Assembly: GCA_903892415.1 (NCBI GenBank)
Contig: CAITIQ010000605.1
Coordinates: 1 to 33,218, forward strand
DNA length: 33,218 nucleotides
Direction: 5' to 3'
From: an uncultured delta proteobacterium
GTDB taxonomy: Bacteria > Myxococcota_A > Polyangia > Polyangiales > Polyangiaceae
Position numbers and translations under genes: made by a program. The notes under the pieces were generated by a model. That model did no database searches. It saw only the letters and a program-made list of their open reading frames with translations, and was not told where the DNA came from. Of the stretch, positions 16,875 to 25,167 are shown in pieces. Every line of letters starts with the position of its first letter. Position 1 is the first letter of the stretch.

Positions 16875-18377
16875 TTAGGCAGCTGCCGCGCGCAGTGTGA
16901 GACCCACGCGGGTACCGCGGCCTACGGCGCTTTCGAGCTCGACGCGGCCGTCGTGTGCCTTCGCCACTTTCACCACGAAAGCGAGTCCCAGGCCCGAGCC
17001 ATCGGCTTTCGTCGTAAAGAACGGATCCGTAGCTTGTTCCCGCGTGCGTGCGTCCATGCCGGGGCCGTCATCCTCGACCACGAGCGCGAGTGCGCCGTCC
17101 TCGAGCGCAGCCGAGATCCGGACGCGACCGCTCTCCCGACCAGCGCCGACGATCGCTTGCTTGGCGTTGCGGATCAGGTTCTCGAGCGCGTGGGTTACGA
17201 GGTCCGGATCGATGCAGAGGCGCTTGACCTTTGGATCGACCGTGAGCTCCAGCTCGATGCTAGCTGCTGCCGATGCTCGCTCGCCGGCGACGACGGACTC
17301 GAGCAAGCGAGCGACCTCGGTTGCCTCGAACGACGGCTCCACCCGCCCGAGGCGCTGGTAGGTCTCGAGGATCCGCTCGATGCGACGGGTGCGCTCGACC
17401 ACGATCCCGAGCATCTGGTCCGCGGCTGAAAGCTCGCGACCCGCCTCGCGCTCGGCCACGATGAACTCGGCGGCCCCGCGAATCGCAGCCAGCGGATTGC
17501 GAAGATCATGCGCCATCTGTTCGGTGAAGCGACCGAGCGTAGCGAGCTCCATCTGCCGAGAGCGCTCACGCATGGCCTCCTCGGCCACGGGACGAAGCGC
17601 CGCCACCACGGCAACGATGATCGCGACCGTTCCGAGCCAGAGCACCGCGGAGGTCGAATCGACCTGCTGCACGAGAGCCATCTGGATCAACACCGCGGTC
17701 GCGCCCAGGGCAGCCGCCGCGAAGCCTGCACTCGTGGTCGCGTCCTTGAGCAGCCGCGCATCGAGGACGACCGCAGCGATGATCGAGGCAGCGGCGAGCA
17801 GTCCAACGTGGGAAAGCCGTGGCAAGCCTGTGCCAGCGATCGCCGCGAGATCGAAGACCACCGAGCCAGCACCAAGCACGAGGGCTGCGACGAGCAGCCG
17901 AGCCTTTGCGCGCTCTGCACCCTCGGAAACTCTGACATGTCGCAAAAGACGGGCGAACGACAGGCCGAAAACAGGCACTACACAGCCCATCGCTGCGAGT
18001 GCCCACCCGACGTCGCCTGTTCGAAGCAGCGGCGACGTCATGAACAAAGGGGTGAGCGAGAGCACTGCGAGCAGCGCAGCGTAGCCGCCGATGATGTGCA
18101 GGAACGTGGCGAAGCGTCGCCTCTCACCAACGAAAGCGAGCAGCAGGCTGCCGAGTGGAAAAGCCAGCAGGGGCGCGACGGCGTAGGCGACGTACAGAAA
18201 CGCGTGGAGCCCAGTGAGATCGTCGAGCAGGTCGAGCGAGTGATAGAGAAAGAGCCCGCCGCCGAGCAGACCTAGTGGCCGTGCCAGTGGCGAGCGAGCG
18301 CCGCGAGCGATGGCGAAGATCGCGAGGCCGAGATACGCCGCCGCTGCGAGCAGGTTGATCACGACCTGGGCGGTCAT
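16875..18377 (-). CDS. Membrane sensor histidine kinase (NtrB/ZraS-like partner)
   Basis: A 500-residue kinase. About 260 N-terminal residues hold seven to eight hydrophobic helices with short loops, so the sensor is intramembrane, without a large periplasmic domain. The kinase core has the H-box MAHDLRNPLAAI (His290), the N-box ENLIRNAKQA (Asn404), DDGPGM (436-441), the F-box DPFFTTK and the G2 box GSGLGLAF (460-467). ATG 18377 is chosen because it starts the first membrane helix. The gene is divergent from an NtrC-type regulator 53 bp away, so the two form a likely two-component pair. The signal is unknown, but a membrane-associated or lipophilic cue is plausible for this topology. Confidence 0.88.
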   Translation of the reverse strand: MTAQVVINLLAAAAYLGLAIFAIARGARSPLARPLGLLGGGLFLYHSLDLLDDLTGLHAFLYVAYAVAPLLAFPLGSLLLAFVGERRRFATFLHIIGGYAALLAVLSLTPLFMTSPLLRTGDVGWALAAMGCVVPVFGLSFARLLRHVRVSEGAERAKARLLVAALVLGAGSVVFDLAAIAGTGLPRLSHVGLLAAASIIAAVVLDARLLKDATTSAGFAAAALGATAVLIQMALVQQVDSTSAVLWLGTVAIIVAVVAALRPVAEEAMRERSRQMELATLGRFTEQMAHDLRNPLAAIRGAAEFIVAEREAGRELSAADQMLGIVVERTRRIERILETYQRLGRVEPSFEATEVARLLESVVAGERASAAASIELELTVDPKVKRLCIDPDLVTHALENLIRNAKQAIVGAGRESGRVRISAALEDGALALVVEDDGPGMDARTREQATDPFFTTKADGSGLGLAFVVKVAKAHDGRVELESAVGRGTRVGLTLRAAAA

Positions 18378-18382
18378 GGCGC

Positions 18383-18392
18383 GAGTATACTC
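18383..18392. promoter_or_regulatory. Short palindrome between divergent kinase and regulator genes
   Basis: GAGTATACTC is a perfect 10-bp palindrome in the 53-bp gap between the two divergent starts. It could be an operator or overlap a -10 element. It does not resemble the TGTGCA dyads downstream of the regulator gene. Confidence 0.25.
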
Positions 18393-18430
18393 CCGCAATC
18401 CTGTTGGCGTAGGAGCGACAACCAGGCACG

Positions 18431-19798
18431 ATGCTCGCAATGAAGCCGACGGGTTGGGACGTCGTGGTGGTCGACGACGACAGGGACGTAGGGCTCGTGC
18501 TGACCGCGCTCCTCACCCAAGCCGGCTACACAACCAAGCACGTCGCGTCGGCGCGTGAGGCACTCACGCTCATCGAGAGGACGCTCCCTCGCGTGGTGAT
18601 CACCGATCTGCGGATGCCCGACATGGACGGGATGTCCCTGCTCGCAGAGCTTCGAGTGAGGGCGCCCGAGATCGTCGTCGTGATGCTTACGGCGCACGGC
18701 AACATCGAGACCGCCGTGCGTGCGATGAAGGCTGGAGCAGCGGACTTCTTGACCAAGCCCTTCGATCGAGAGGCCGTGCTCTTTACGCTCGAGAAGGTCC
18801 TCGCTTCCGCTGGCCACCGAGCGCAGCTCCCTCCCGAGCCACCTCGGATCGATGCGCCCTCGCTGGGCGGTTCGGACGGGATGCGGCGCTGCGATGCCCT
18901 CGTGGAGCGAGCCGCGAAGAGCACGGCGAACGTGCTCATTCGCGGTGAGAGTGGCGTCGGCAAGGAGGTCGTTGCGCGCGAAATTCATCGGCGCAGTCGG
19001 CGTGCTTCGGGCCCGATGGTCACCGTCCACTGTGCCGCGCTCCCCGACAACCTGCTGGAGAGCGAGCTGTTCGGCTACGCGAAGGGCGCCTTCACTGGCG
19101 CGACCAACAACAAGCCTGGTCGCGTCGACCTTGCGGAGGGTGGCACGCTCTTTCTCGATGAGATTGGGGACGTGACGCCGGCGGTGCAGGTCAAGCTGCT
19201 GCGTCTATTGCAGGACAAGGAGCTGCAACCGCTCGGTGCAACAAGGTCGCATAGCGTAGATGTTCGCATCGTCGCAGCCACGCATCGCGATCTTGAAGCT
19301 GCCGTCGCAGAAGGCCGCTTTCGCGAGGACTTCTTCTATCGGTTGAACGTGATCCCCATCTGGATCCCACCGCTTCGTGAGCGCACCTCCGACATCCCGG
19401 CGCTCGCAACGGCGCTCTTGGCAGCGTCCGCCCGCTCGGCTGGGCGACAGCCGCTACGTTTTGCAGACGCGGCGTTGGCGCGGCTCGCCGCTCACGACTG
19501 GCCGGGCAACGTGCGCGAGCTTTGCAACATCGTCGAACGGCTCGTGGTGTTCACCGACGAGGACGTGATCGAAGAACAGGCCACCGCCGAAGAGCTCGCA
19601 CGGTCACAACCACCGCAGAGCCGCCGCTCCGTGAGCCTCGTCGGCCGTCGCTCCGACGCCGAGCGCGACGCAGTCAGTGAGGCGCTGCGCCGCTCGAACG
19701 GTAACCGCACGCAAGCAGCGCGACTCTTGGGAGTCAGTCGTCGAACGCTTTACAACCGCTTGAGCGAGCTCGGGTTGGACGACTCTGTGGCCAGCTGA
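18431..19798 (+). CDS. NtrC-family sigma-54 response regulator
   Basis: A 455-residue regulator with three intact domains. The receiver has acidic residues in VVVVDDD, the phospho-acceptor Asp59 (ITDLRMPDMDG), Thr87 and Lys109. The AAA+ domain has Walker A GESGVGKE (172-179), the sigma-54 contact loop GAFTGA (219-224), Walker B GGTLFLDEIGD, FREDFFYRLNV, and sensor-2 WPGNVREL. The C-terminal Fis-type helix-turn-helix reads NRTQAARLLGVSRRTLYNRL. Phosphorylation by the divergent kinase would license ATP-driven opening of sigma-54 promoters. ATG 18440, three codons in, is an alternative start. A candidate binding array and sigma-54 promoter lie immediately downstream. Confidence 0.93.
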   Translation: MLAMKPTGWDVVVVDDDRDVGLVLTALLTQAGYTTKHVASAREALTLIERTLPRVVITDLRMPDMDGMSLLAELRVRAPEIVVVMLTAHGNIETAVRAMKAGAADFLTKPFDREAVLFTLEKVLASAGHRAQLPPEPPRIDAPSLGGSDGMRRCDALVERAAKSTANVLIRGESGVGKEVVAREIHRRSRRASGPMVTVHCAALPDNLLESELFGYAKGAFTGATNNKPGRVDLAEGGTLFLDEIGDVTPAVQVKLLRLLQDKELQPLGATRSHSVDVRIVAATHRDLEAAVAEGRFREDFFYRLNVIPIWIPPLRERTSDIPALATALLAASARSAGRQPLRFADAALARLAAHDWPGNVRELCNIVERLVVFTDEDVIEEQATAEELARSQPPQSRRSVSLVGRRSDAERDAVSEALRRSNGNRTQAARLLGVSRRTLYNRLSELGLDDSVAS

Positions 19799-19802
19799 GC
19801 CC

Positions 19803-19838
19803 TGTGCAGATCGGTGCACACTTGTGCAATCGACTGCA
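19803..19838. promoter_or_regulatory. Candidate upstream activator sites for the NtrC-type regulator
   Basis: Four TGCA cores occur at exact 10-bp spacing (19805, 19815, 19825, 19835). They form two 20-bp direct units. The first is a perfect dyad TGTGCA-N6-TGCACA (19803-19820). The second, TGTGCA-N6-TGCA, spans 19823-19838. Helically phased paired dyads about 80-115 bp before a predicted start site are typical of enhancer-binding proteins. Confidence 0.5.
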
Positions 19839-19893
19839 TGGCGCGGCGAAGTGTGGGGCCTGTTCGCAAAGGTTCTCGCGCGGAATTCGTGCT

Positions 19894-19909
19894 CGGCACG
19901 GTCGCTGCA
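19894..19909 (+). promoter_or_regulatory. Sigma-54 (-24/-12) promoter
   Basis: CGGCACGGTCGCTGCA matches TGGCACGRNNNTTGCW at 11 of 13 defined positions. The invariant GG (19895-19896) and GC (19907-19908) are at the required 10-bp separation. The expected transcript start near 19920 lies just before a ribosome site (GAGGTG 19922-19927) and the GTG start at 19934. Confidence 0.55.
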
Positions 19910-19933
19910 GTGTGCCCTCGCGAGGTGCACGAC

Positions 19934-20353
19934 GTGAAACGAAAAGCTGGTGATGGATGGTGCCTGGTCGCAACGATGGTCGCACTGATGTGGACCGGGA
20001 CCGCGCGCGCAGAGGACGAGGGAGTCGAGCTTCAAGAGAGCGAACCGGTGGTTTACCCGATGGTCCCGGAGGCACCAACCAGGATGAGAAGCCCAGACAT
20101 GTTCATTGGTGGGCTGATCGCGCTCTTCGCGGGCACCGGCACCCTCGTTGCTGGCACGGCGGTCGTCGTGTTGGATCGTGGGCAGGGGGCCTTCATCTCA
20201 GACACGGCGATTGGAACGCCGTTGGTCGTGTTAGGCGCCATTGGCGTCGGCGTTGGGACCGGGCTGATGGTCTCTGGTGCTGCCGAGGTGCCGATCTTCA
20301 TCTGGCCAAGCGTTGCGGGTGAGCCCGGACTCACGCTCAGCGGAAGCTTTTGA
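19934..20353 (+). CDS. Small exported membrane protein, predicted sigma-54 target
   Basis: A 139-residue protein from GTG 19934, set by GAGGTG six bases upstream. It has an N-terminal signal-like helix ending near TARAED, a short acidic/proline segment, and two long hydrophobic helices (about residues 55-80 and 90-113) rich in Gly and Val. A short tail follows. No family was recognised. Its promoter region carries paired dyads and a -24/-12 element directly behind the NtrC-type regulator gene. It is therefore probably the main local output of that two-component system. It resembles the protein at 31399-31887 in layout (signal, two Gly-rich helices) but not clearly in sequence. Confidence 0.68.
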   Translation: MKRKAGDGWCLVATMVALMWTGTARAEDEGVELQESEPVVYPMVPEAPTRMRSPDMFIGGLIALFAGTGTLVAGTAVVVLDRGQGAFISDTAIGTPLVVLGAIGVGVGTGLMVSGAAEVPIFIWPSVAGEPGLTLSGSF

Positions 20354-20361
20354 TGGCGGCG

Positions 20362-21912
20362 TCAATCGGCGGTCTTCGTCAGCCGCACACTACCGAGGTA
20401 ACCGAAGCGGCCAGCGCCATCGGGGCTGACACGCACCTCGATCGCGAGCGAGCCGTTCTGCGGCGTGAGGTTGGAGAAGGTGACGACGTTGCTGGCGTTG
20501 TCGCTGACCTCGAGCTCCTGCGAGCTGCCCCCAACGGTGAAACGCGTGAGCCGGCCGAGTCCGCCGTCGTTCCCCGAACGCGAGGCAAACAGCACGAGCT
20601 CGTAACTGCCATCGGGTACGTCGTTGAGCTCCACGACGCCGAGCTCGCTGAGGCCGGGGCCGTGGCCATCGAAGGAGCCGACCCAGCAGGCGTCTTGCGA
20701 AACCTCGCTCGGGTAGCCCAGCGTATTGGCGGTCAGCCCCAGCTCGTTCGATCCGTTGAAGGCGTCGCTGATGCGAACGTCAACGCTGGTGCCTTCACCC
20801 ATCGCGTCGACAAGGCCGTACACCGCGCCGCCGAAACAATCGCTGACCACGTTCCAGCCGCCGGCGTTCGTGGGCAACGCACCAAAATCGATCTGCACGC
20901 TTTGCCCGATCTCGAAGCTTGCTTCGGGGAAGGGCGGGGGAGTCTGCGTGATGCCCGTCGTTGCATCGGCGACAGCTTGCAATACCGCTGCGTCTTGCGC
21001 AGGCAGACCAAGGCTCGCCGCTCCCGTCGCGGTGACACCGTAGATAGATGAATAAAGCACGAGCGCGTTGAGATACTGGCCCGTCGCATTGGCGTGATAG
21101 AGGTCGGATGCGTGCAGCCCGAGCGCGTTGGGCGAGCCGAGCTGCGCTTCCCAAGCGTCTCCAACCGGAGCCACCCATACTTCGCTCGGCGCCGAGCTCT
21201 GCTGCGCGTTGGCCGGGATATAGACGTTGGCCGCGTCGTTATAGTGGTATCGCAGCTGAGCCTGCATCTCGAGCGGATCGCTGAAGGTCCCCGGGTAGAT
21301 CTCGTGCTGGGGGTGGCGCGCCCAGGTCTCATAAAGGACGACCTGCGCCTGGGGGCTCGCCTGCTTGATGCGATCATAAAACCACGTCGCGTCGCTCTTG
21401 AACGCCGCCGGAGCCCCGGCGTTATCGGTCGGCCGCGTCGAGAGGTCTTGCAACACGACGAAGCTCCACTGCCCTTGATCGACGAGCGCGAGCGTCTCCG
21501 GCAGCGCGCTGTGGAACGCCAGCGTGACCCCGCCCGGCGCGCTGAACTCCACCTCGGGCTTGGGCCAACCCACCGAGGCCGCGAGGTCCCGCACGATGTG
21601 CGGTACAGGCCCTTGGTGCGTGAAGCTGTTGCCGATGAACAGGAGCCGCAGCGGCGTATCGGTCGGGACGCCGGTCCACGGAGCTCCGCCTTCACCGCCC
21701 TGACCGCCGCCACCGCTCACCGTGGTTGCGCCGCCTCCACCGTTCGAGGTTGCGCCGCCTTCACCGCCCGCACCCGACGACGTCTGCGTCGAGCCGGCAC
21801 AAGCGCTCTCACAGCTACCCGCGTCGTCGGTGCCCGAACTCGCGTCGTCGGTGCAGGCCGCAACGCAGAGAAGGGCGAACCACGTTAGCGACGACGCGGG
21901 GAGACGAAGCAT
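20362..21912 (-). CDS. SGNH-hydrolase-like lipoprotein with C-terminal beta domain
   Basis: A 516-residue lipoprotein. The signal ends in VAAC (Cys20), followed by a Gly-rich linker of about 60 residues. Residues ~86-315 look like an SGNH/GDSL-type domain. The nucleophile block is LLFIGNSFTHQG (Ser96) and the distal Asp270/His273 lie in ASDLYHANATGQYL. The middle strand FVVLQDLSTRPTDNA fits the same fold. The last ~170 residues form a beta-rich carbohydrate-binding-like domain (IDFGALPTNAGGWN to FGYLGSVRL). A role in deacetylating or binding a surface or prey polysaccharide is inferred. The gene converges on the small membrane-protein gene with 8 bp between stops. Confidence 0.75.
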   Translation of the reverse strand: MLRLPASSLTWFALLCVAACTDDASSGTDDAGSCESACAGSTQTSSGAGGEGGATSNGGGGATTVSGGGGQGGEGGAPWTGVPTDTPLRLLFIGNSFTHQGPVPHIVRDLAASVGWPKPEVEFSAPGGVTLAFHSALPETLALVDQGQWSFVVLQDLSTRPTDNAGAPAAFKSDATWFYDRIKQASPQAQVVLYETWARHPQHEIYPGTFSDPLEMQAQLRYHYNDAANVYIPANAQQSSAPSEVWVAPVGDAWEAQLGSPNALGLHASDLYHANATGQYLNALVLYSSIYGVTATGAASLGLPAQDAAVLQAVADATTGITQTPPPFPEASFEIGQSVQIDFGALPTNAGGWNVVSDCFGGAVYGLVDAMGEGTSVDVRISDAFNGSNELGLTANTLGYPSEVSQDACWVGSFDGHGPGLSELGVVELNDVPDGSYELVLFASRSGNDGGLGRLTRFTVGGSSQELEVSDNASNVVTFSNLTPQNGSLAIEVRVSPDGAGRFGYLGSVRLTKTAD

Positions 21913-21980
21913 TCCCAGGCCTTATGACCACGCCCCGGCGACGTAAAGCCCGCCCTATCGTCAGGCAACGATTGGCTCCG

Positions 21981-22352
21981 CTACTTCACCAAACACGCCG
22001 CATAACCAAGCACCTTCGGCCCTGCCTTGGTCGCCGTGGGTACAGGCTCCCAGCCCGCTGCCACGCGCGCCTCGAGCAGCTCTTCAGCCGTCGGTTGGTG
22101 ATCCCAGACGGCGACCGCCGTCAAACCGCCGAGTCACGTCGTATCGTAAACCAGGAAGTGCTTGCTCGCGGCCGTGGGCCTCACCACCACGTCGTGCGTG
22201 TACTCGTCTTGCACCACCACATCACAAAGTTTGCCGCCAGCCAGCAGCACCCCACGCACCACGTCCTCCAGCGTCCGCTGCGTCGCCACGAACACGCGCG
22301 CCTGCTCGAGCACCAGCTCCGGGACGTCTCCAACGCGGGTGGGAGGCTGCAT
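21981..22352 (-). CDS. Small protein with an in-frame UGA: candidate selenoprotein or nonsense-broken gene
   Basis: A 123-codon frame from ATG 22352 to TAG 21981-21983 is interrupted only by TGA at 22134-22136 (codon 73). Before it lies a coherent 72-residue segment (VPELVLEQARVFV, DVVVQDEYTHDVVV, KHFLVYDTT). After it the same frame continues as a 50-residue segment (LGGLTAVAVWDHQPTAEELL, ending GYAACLVK). Its codons have high-GC third positions and a natural amino-acid mix. A 16-nt hairpin with GGTC loop begins 11 nt after the TGA. If UGA is read as Sec, it sits in YDTT-U-LGG. No signal peptide is present, and I did not recognise the family. GTG 22313 is another possible start. If UGA stops translation, a 72-residue product results. 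Confidence 0.5.
22107..22122 (-). promoter_or_regulatory. SECIS-like hairpin
   Basis: On the minus strand, GACGGC-GGTC-GCCGTC forms a perfect 6-bp stem with a GGUC loop. Eleven bases separate it from the UGA, so the loop starts 18 nt after the codon. The spacing and GGU-containing loop match the minimal Escherichia coli fdhF element. The bulged U of that element is absent. Stems of this size also arise by chance in GC-rich DNA. Confidence 0.35.
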
Positions 22353-22400
22353 CCCTCAAGCGTGACGCGGACGCCGCCGGATGCAAGGGCGTGCACCCGC

Positions 22401-23486
22401 TCAAAGCTCGACAAGCCGCGGTTCGTCCCAGCTCTCCTCGCCGTCAGCGCTGTCCGGTGCCCAAGACGCTGTAGCCTCGCTAACCCCCCAGCAGCGAACT
22501 TCCCCGGAGTCATCGAGCGCGCAGGTGTGCGACCAGCCGCCGGTAACAGCCTCAATGTCGCTCAACCCGGGTATCGCACCGAAGGCACCATGGCCCCAAC
22601 AGCTCAGGCTGCGGTCTTGGTGCAGGACGCAGCACTCGCTGTCGTAGCCAACGAAGACGTCGTTGATTCCGTCAGCGGCGGTGACCTCGGCCAACCATGG
22701 AGCGTCGCCCCAACATGCAACGGCACCGGCCGGCCCATCGACCACGCAGGCGGCGTTGAGCCCCGCGGAGAGCTTGGTTGGTGCGGTGAGCCCGACCACC
22801 TGCACCGGCTGCGGCTGGCAGGTTTGCTCCGGCGGCGCCACTTGCTCAGATGGGTAACTCACGCCGTCGCCCAACGCACCGAACGCTCCGCGTCCCCAAC
22901 AGAAGACCCCATCATCGGTGAGCGCGCAGACGTTGAACTCGCCGGCGGAGGCCCAGCGCACAGGCCCGAGGCCCACCGGGGTTGGCGTTGCGCTGGCCTC
23001 AAAGCTCCCGTTGCCGAGTTGGCCGAGCTCGTTGTTGCCCCAGCAAACAAGCTGTCCGCTTGCACGCACAGCGCAGGCATGGCCTGGTCCCACCGTGATT
23101 TGGCTCGCGTCGCCAATGCCAGCGACGACATAGGGCGCTGGGATCGAGTGTGGCTGGTTGTAGTCGAGGTCGATGCATTCCACGGTCCCAAGCTCGGTTC
23201 GTGCGCATACCCCCCACGCTCCGACCGCGACTTCGACCGAGGGCGAGAACGGCAGCTCTTGCGGGCTGCTGCCCACGACGCCGCCAAAGCAGGTGATGGT
23301 GTGGTCCGCCCGCAAGGCACAGGTGTGGTAGCCGCCCGCTGAGATCGCGATGACCCGTCGGCTCTCTGCGTCCTCCTGCGTTACACCGTCCTCCTCGAGC
23401 GCATCAATCACCGCGATTCCGCCGCAGCCCGCGAGGCCAAGGGCGAGGGACACAAGGCAAAGCCATCGACTTTTCACCCGACCCAT
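22401..23486 (-). CDS. RCC1-repeat beta-propeller lipoprotein
   Basis: A 361-residue lipoprotein from ATG 23486, with a signal ending in LAGC (Cys21). The mature protein holds seven RCC1-like repeats of about 45 residues, each with a GxxHxCAL-like strand paired with a CWG or C-x-G strand. Examples are AGGYHTCALRADHTITCFG, GPGHACAVRASGQLVCWG and GGWSHTCALDDSGEVRCWG. Seven repeats suggest a closed seven-bladed propeller, with a Cys pair in most blades likely forming disulfides after export. Such lipoproteins are common in Polyangia. A role in ligand or protein binding at the outer membrane is inferred. It is divergent from the kinase-ECF operon and shares its 130-bp promoter region. Confidence 0.88.
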   Translation of the reverse strand: MGRVKSRWLCLVSLALGLAGCGGIAVIDALEEDGVTQEDAESRRVIAISAGGYHTCALRADHTITCFGGVVGSSPQELPFSPSVEVAVGAWGVCARTELGTVECIDLDYNQPHSIPAPYVVAGIGDASQITVGPGHACAVRASGQLVCWGNNELGQLGNGSFEASATPTPVGLGPVRWASAGEFNVCALTDDGVFCWGRGAFGALGDGVSYPSEQVAPPEQTCQPQPVQVVGLTAPTKLSAGLNAACVVDGPAGAVACWGDAPWLAEVTAADGINDVFVGYDSECCVLHQDRSLSCWGHGAFGAIPGLSDIEAVTGGWSHTCALDDSGEVRCWGVSEATASWAPDSADGEESWDEPRLVEL

Positions 23487-23488
23487 GT

Positions 23489-23504
23489 GCGCTCGGCCGA
23501 GCGC
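23489..23504. promoter_or_regulatory. 16-bp perfect palindrome in the RCC1/kinase intergenic region
   Basis: GCGCTCGGCCGAGCGC is a perfect palindrome only 2 bp upstream of the RCC1 lipoprotein ATG. It covers where its ribosome site should be. It may be an operator or a hairpin limiting translation. Confidence 0.35.
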
Positions 23505-23578
23505 TGCGTGCACTTAAACCAGCTTAATTGGCCGGGTGGCCCGCTCTCGAACAGGCCGACGGAAAGATTAAGTCAGTT

Positions 23579-23607
23579 GGAACAATCGGACTCTGGCGCG
23601 CGTATAG
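23579..23607 (+). promoter_or_regulatory. ECF-type promoter for the kinase-sigma operon
   Basis: GGAAC (23579-23583), a 17-bp spacer, and CGTATAG (23601-23607) fit an ECF-sigma promoter. It lies 9 bp before the kinase ATG, and no Shine-Dalgarno precedes that ATG. This suggests a leaderless or near-leaderless transcript. Autoregulation by the ECF factor encoded downstream is inferred. Confidence 0.45.
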
Positions 23608-23616
23608 TCGCAACCA

Positions 23617-25152
23617 ATGGCTCCGCCGGCACAGGTTGCGACCGACTCCTCATCCGAGGGTGCGGTTGAACGCGTGGTGCGCACGCGCGCTCGTGCCGAG
23701 ACCTTCGCCTCGTTGTTTGGCGGGCCGGCGCAGCGAACGCATGTTGGCCGCTTCGAGCTGCGAGCGCTGCTCGGTGAAGGGGCCATGGGCGTCGTGTATT
23801 CGGCCTTCGATCCGCAGCTGCAGCGTGAGGTCGCGCTCAAGCTTTTGTCGTCCTCGCGCAGCGAGGAGCTCGTACTGCGTGAAGCCCGGGCGCTCGCGCT
23901 TTTGTCGCATCCGCACGTGCTACCAATCTTCGAGGTCGGCTCGGAGGGCGGTCTCAACTTCCTCGTCTCCGAGTTGATGCGCGGTGGAACCTTGCGCGCC
24001 TGGCTTCGGCAACCGCGCACAGCCACGCAGGTGCTGGACGTGCTGCTCAAGGTAGGGGAGGGGCTCGCGGCCGGGCACGCAGCGGGGCTCGTGCATCGCG
24101 ACGTGAAGCCCGACAACGTCCTGCTCGACGCGAACGGCAGCCCCAGACTTTGCGACTTCGGCTTGGCGCGCTCGGCGGAAGACAGCGCTACGCCAGGCGC
24201 CCAAGCGCTCCCCGGGACCCGGCGCTACATGGCGCCGGAGCAGCTGGCCGGCGTACGCGCCGATGCTCTAAGCGATCAATTCAGCTTTGCTTTGATGGCG
24301 TTTGAAGCGCTCACCGGCGCGCTGCCCTTCGCAACAAACTCGGCTGCCGAGGTGCATGAAAGGCTGGCCCGCGGGCTCCCGCTCAACGAGGCAACCTCAA
24401 GCGAGGTGAGACGGCTCATTGGCGCTCTTGCGCCCGCTTTGGCTGCTTCGCCTGAGGCCCGCTATCCGTCGATGGCAGCGCTGCTCGCGGCGCTGCGCGC
24501 GAGCGGCCAGCCCAAGCGCAAGAACGCACGGCTTGTCGCATTCGCCATCGCTATGAGTTCTGCGGCCCTAGCCGCGGCCATCGCTTTTGCGCTGCTTGGA
24601 CCGCAATCAGCGCCACCGAAGACGAGCGAGCGTTCGTCACGTTCGCCCACCGAACCCAAGCCGAGGGTCTCAGCGAGCGCTTTACCAAGCGCCGATGCCA
24701 CCGGCGTAGAGGCCGAGATCGCGCGCGAGGCGATGTCGCTCACGCGAGCTGGACGCCACGACGAATGCGCTGACTACCTCGCGTCCCGCGCCACCACCGA
24801 GGCCTTGCGGCTGATGTGGATCAACTGCGCCGAGTACGCTTCCGGCCCTGAGCCGCTCGAACGGGCGTGTTCCGCGTGGAACGCCTCCCCCCGACAGACC
24901 AAGCCGCAACACACGCCTGAGCTTTGCCTTCCGCCGCTGCCAGACGCTCGCAAGAAGGCCGAATCGAAGGACTATCGCGCTTGCGCCGAGCTGATCCTCG
25001 CGGCCAAACCAACGCGCTACGCCACCGTGCAATTGGCGCAATGCTCGGCTCGTCTGCAAGACCCAGCGCTGTTTCGCCGCGTCTGCCTGTACCAGATGAC
25101 CTTCGAGCCGCCCGGGTCTGAACGTCTTTGCGACAACATGAAGAACCTCTAG
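23617..25152 (+). CDS. Hanks-type Ser/Thr protein kinase with one membrane helix and Cys-rich outer domain
   Basis: A 511-residue kinase. The catalytic domain (about residues 45-295) has the Gly loop LLGEGAMGVVY, Lys75 in VALK, HRDVKPDN (160-167), DFG (180-182) and the APEQ element. A basic patch (KRKN) precedes one transmembrane helix (about 306-328). The outside domain of about 180 residues begins with a Ser/Pro-rich stalk and has around nine Cys in small helical repeats (CADYLASR, CAELILAAK, CSARLQDP), likely disulfide-linked. It looks like a receptor kinase reporting on the envelope. The ECF sigma gene starts 15 bp after its stop, so the two are almost certainly cotranscribed and the sigma factor is a likely substrate. 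Confidence 0.92.
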   Translation: MAPPAQVATDSSSEGAVERVVRTRARAETFASLFGGPAQRTHVGRFELRALLGEGAMGVVYSAFDPQLQREVALKLLSSSRSEELVLREARALALLSHPHVLPIFEVGSEGGLNFLVSELMRGGTLRAWLRQPRTATQVLDVLLKVGEGLAAGHAAGLVHRDVKPDNVLLDANGSPRLCDFGLARSAEDSATPGAQALPGTRRYMAPEQLAGVRADALSDQFSFALMAFEALTGALPFATNSAAEVHERLARGLPLNEATSSEVRRLIGALAPALAASPEARYPSMAALLAALRASGQPKRKNARLVAFAIAMSSAALAAAIAFALLGPQSAPPKTSERSSRSPTEPKPRVSASALPSADATGVEAEIAREAMSLTRAGRHDECADYLASRATTEALRLMWINCAEYASGPEPLERACSAWNASPRQTKPQHTPELCLPPLPDARKKAESKDYRACAELILAAKPTRYATVQLAQCSARLQDPALFRRVCLYQMTFEPPGSERLCDNMKNL

Positions 25153-25167
25153 CCCCGTGAACCGACG

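Noticed and set aside
21726..23342. Long plus-strand open frame of 538 codons
   Set aside because: It is antisense to the SGNH-like lipoprotein start, the UGA gene and the RCC1 lipoprotein. Its Arg/His-rich product looks like a GC-rich shadow.
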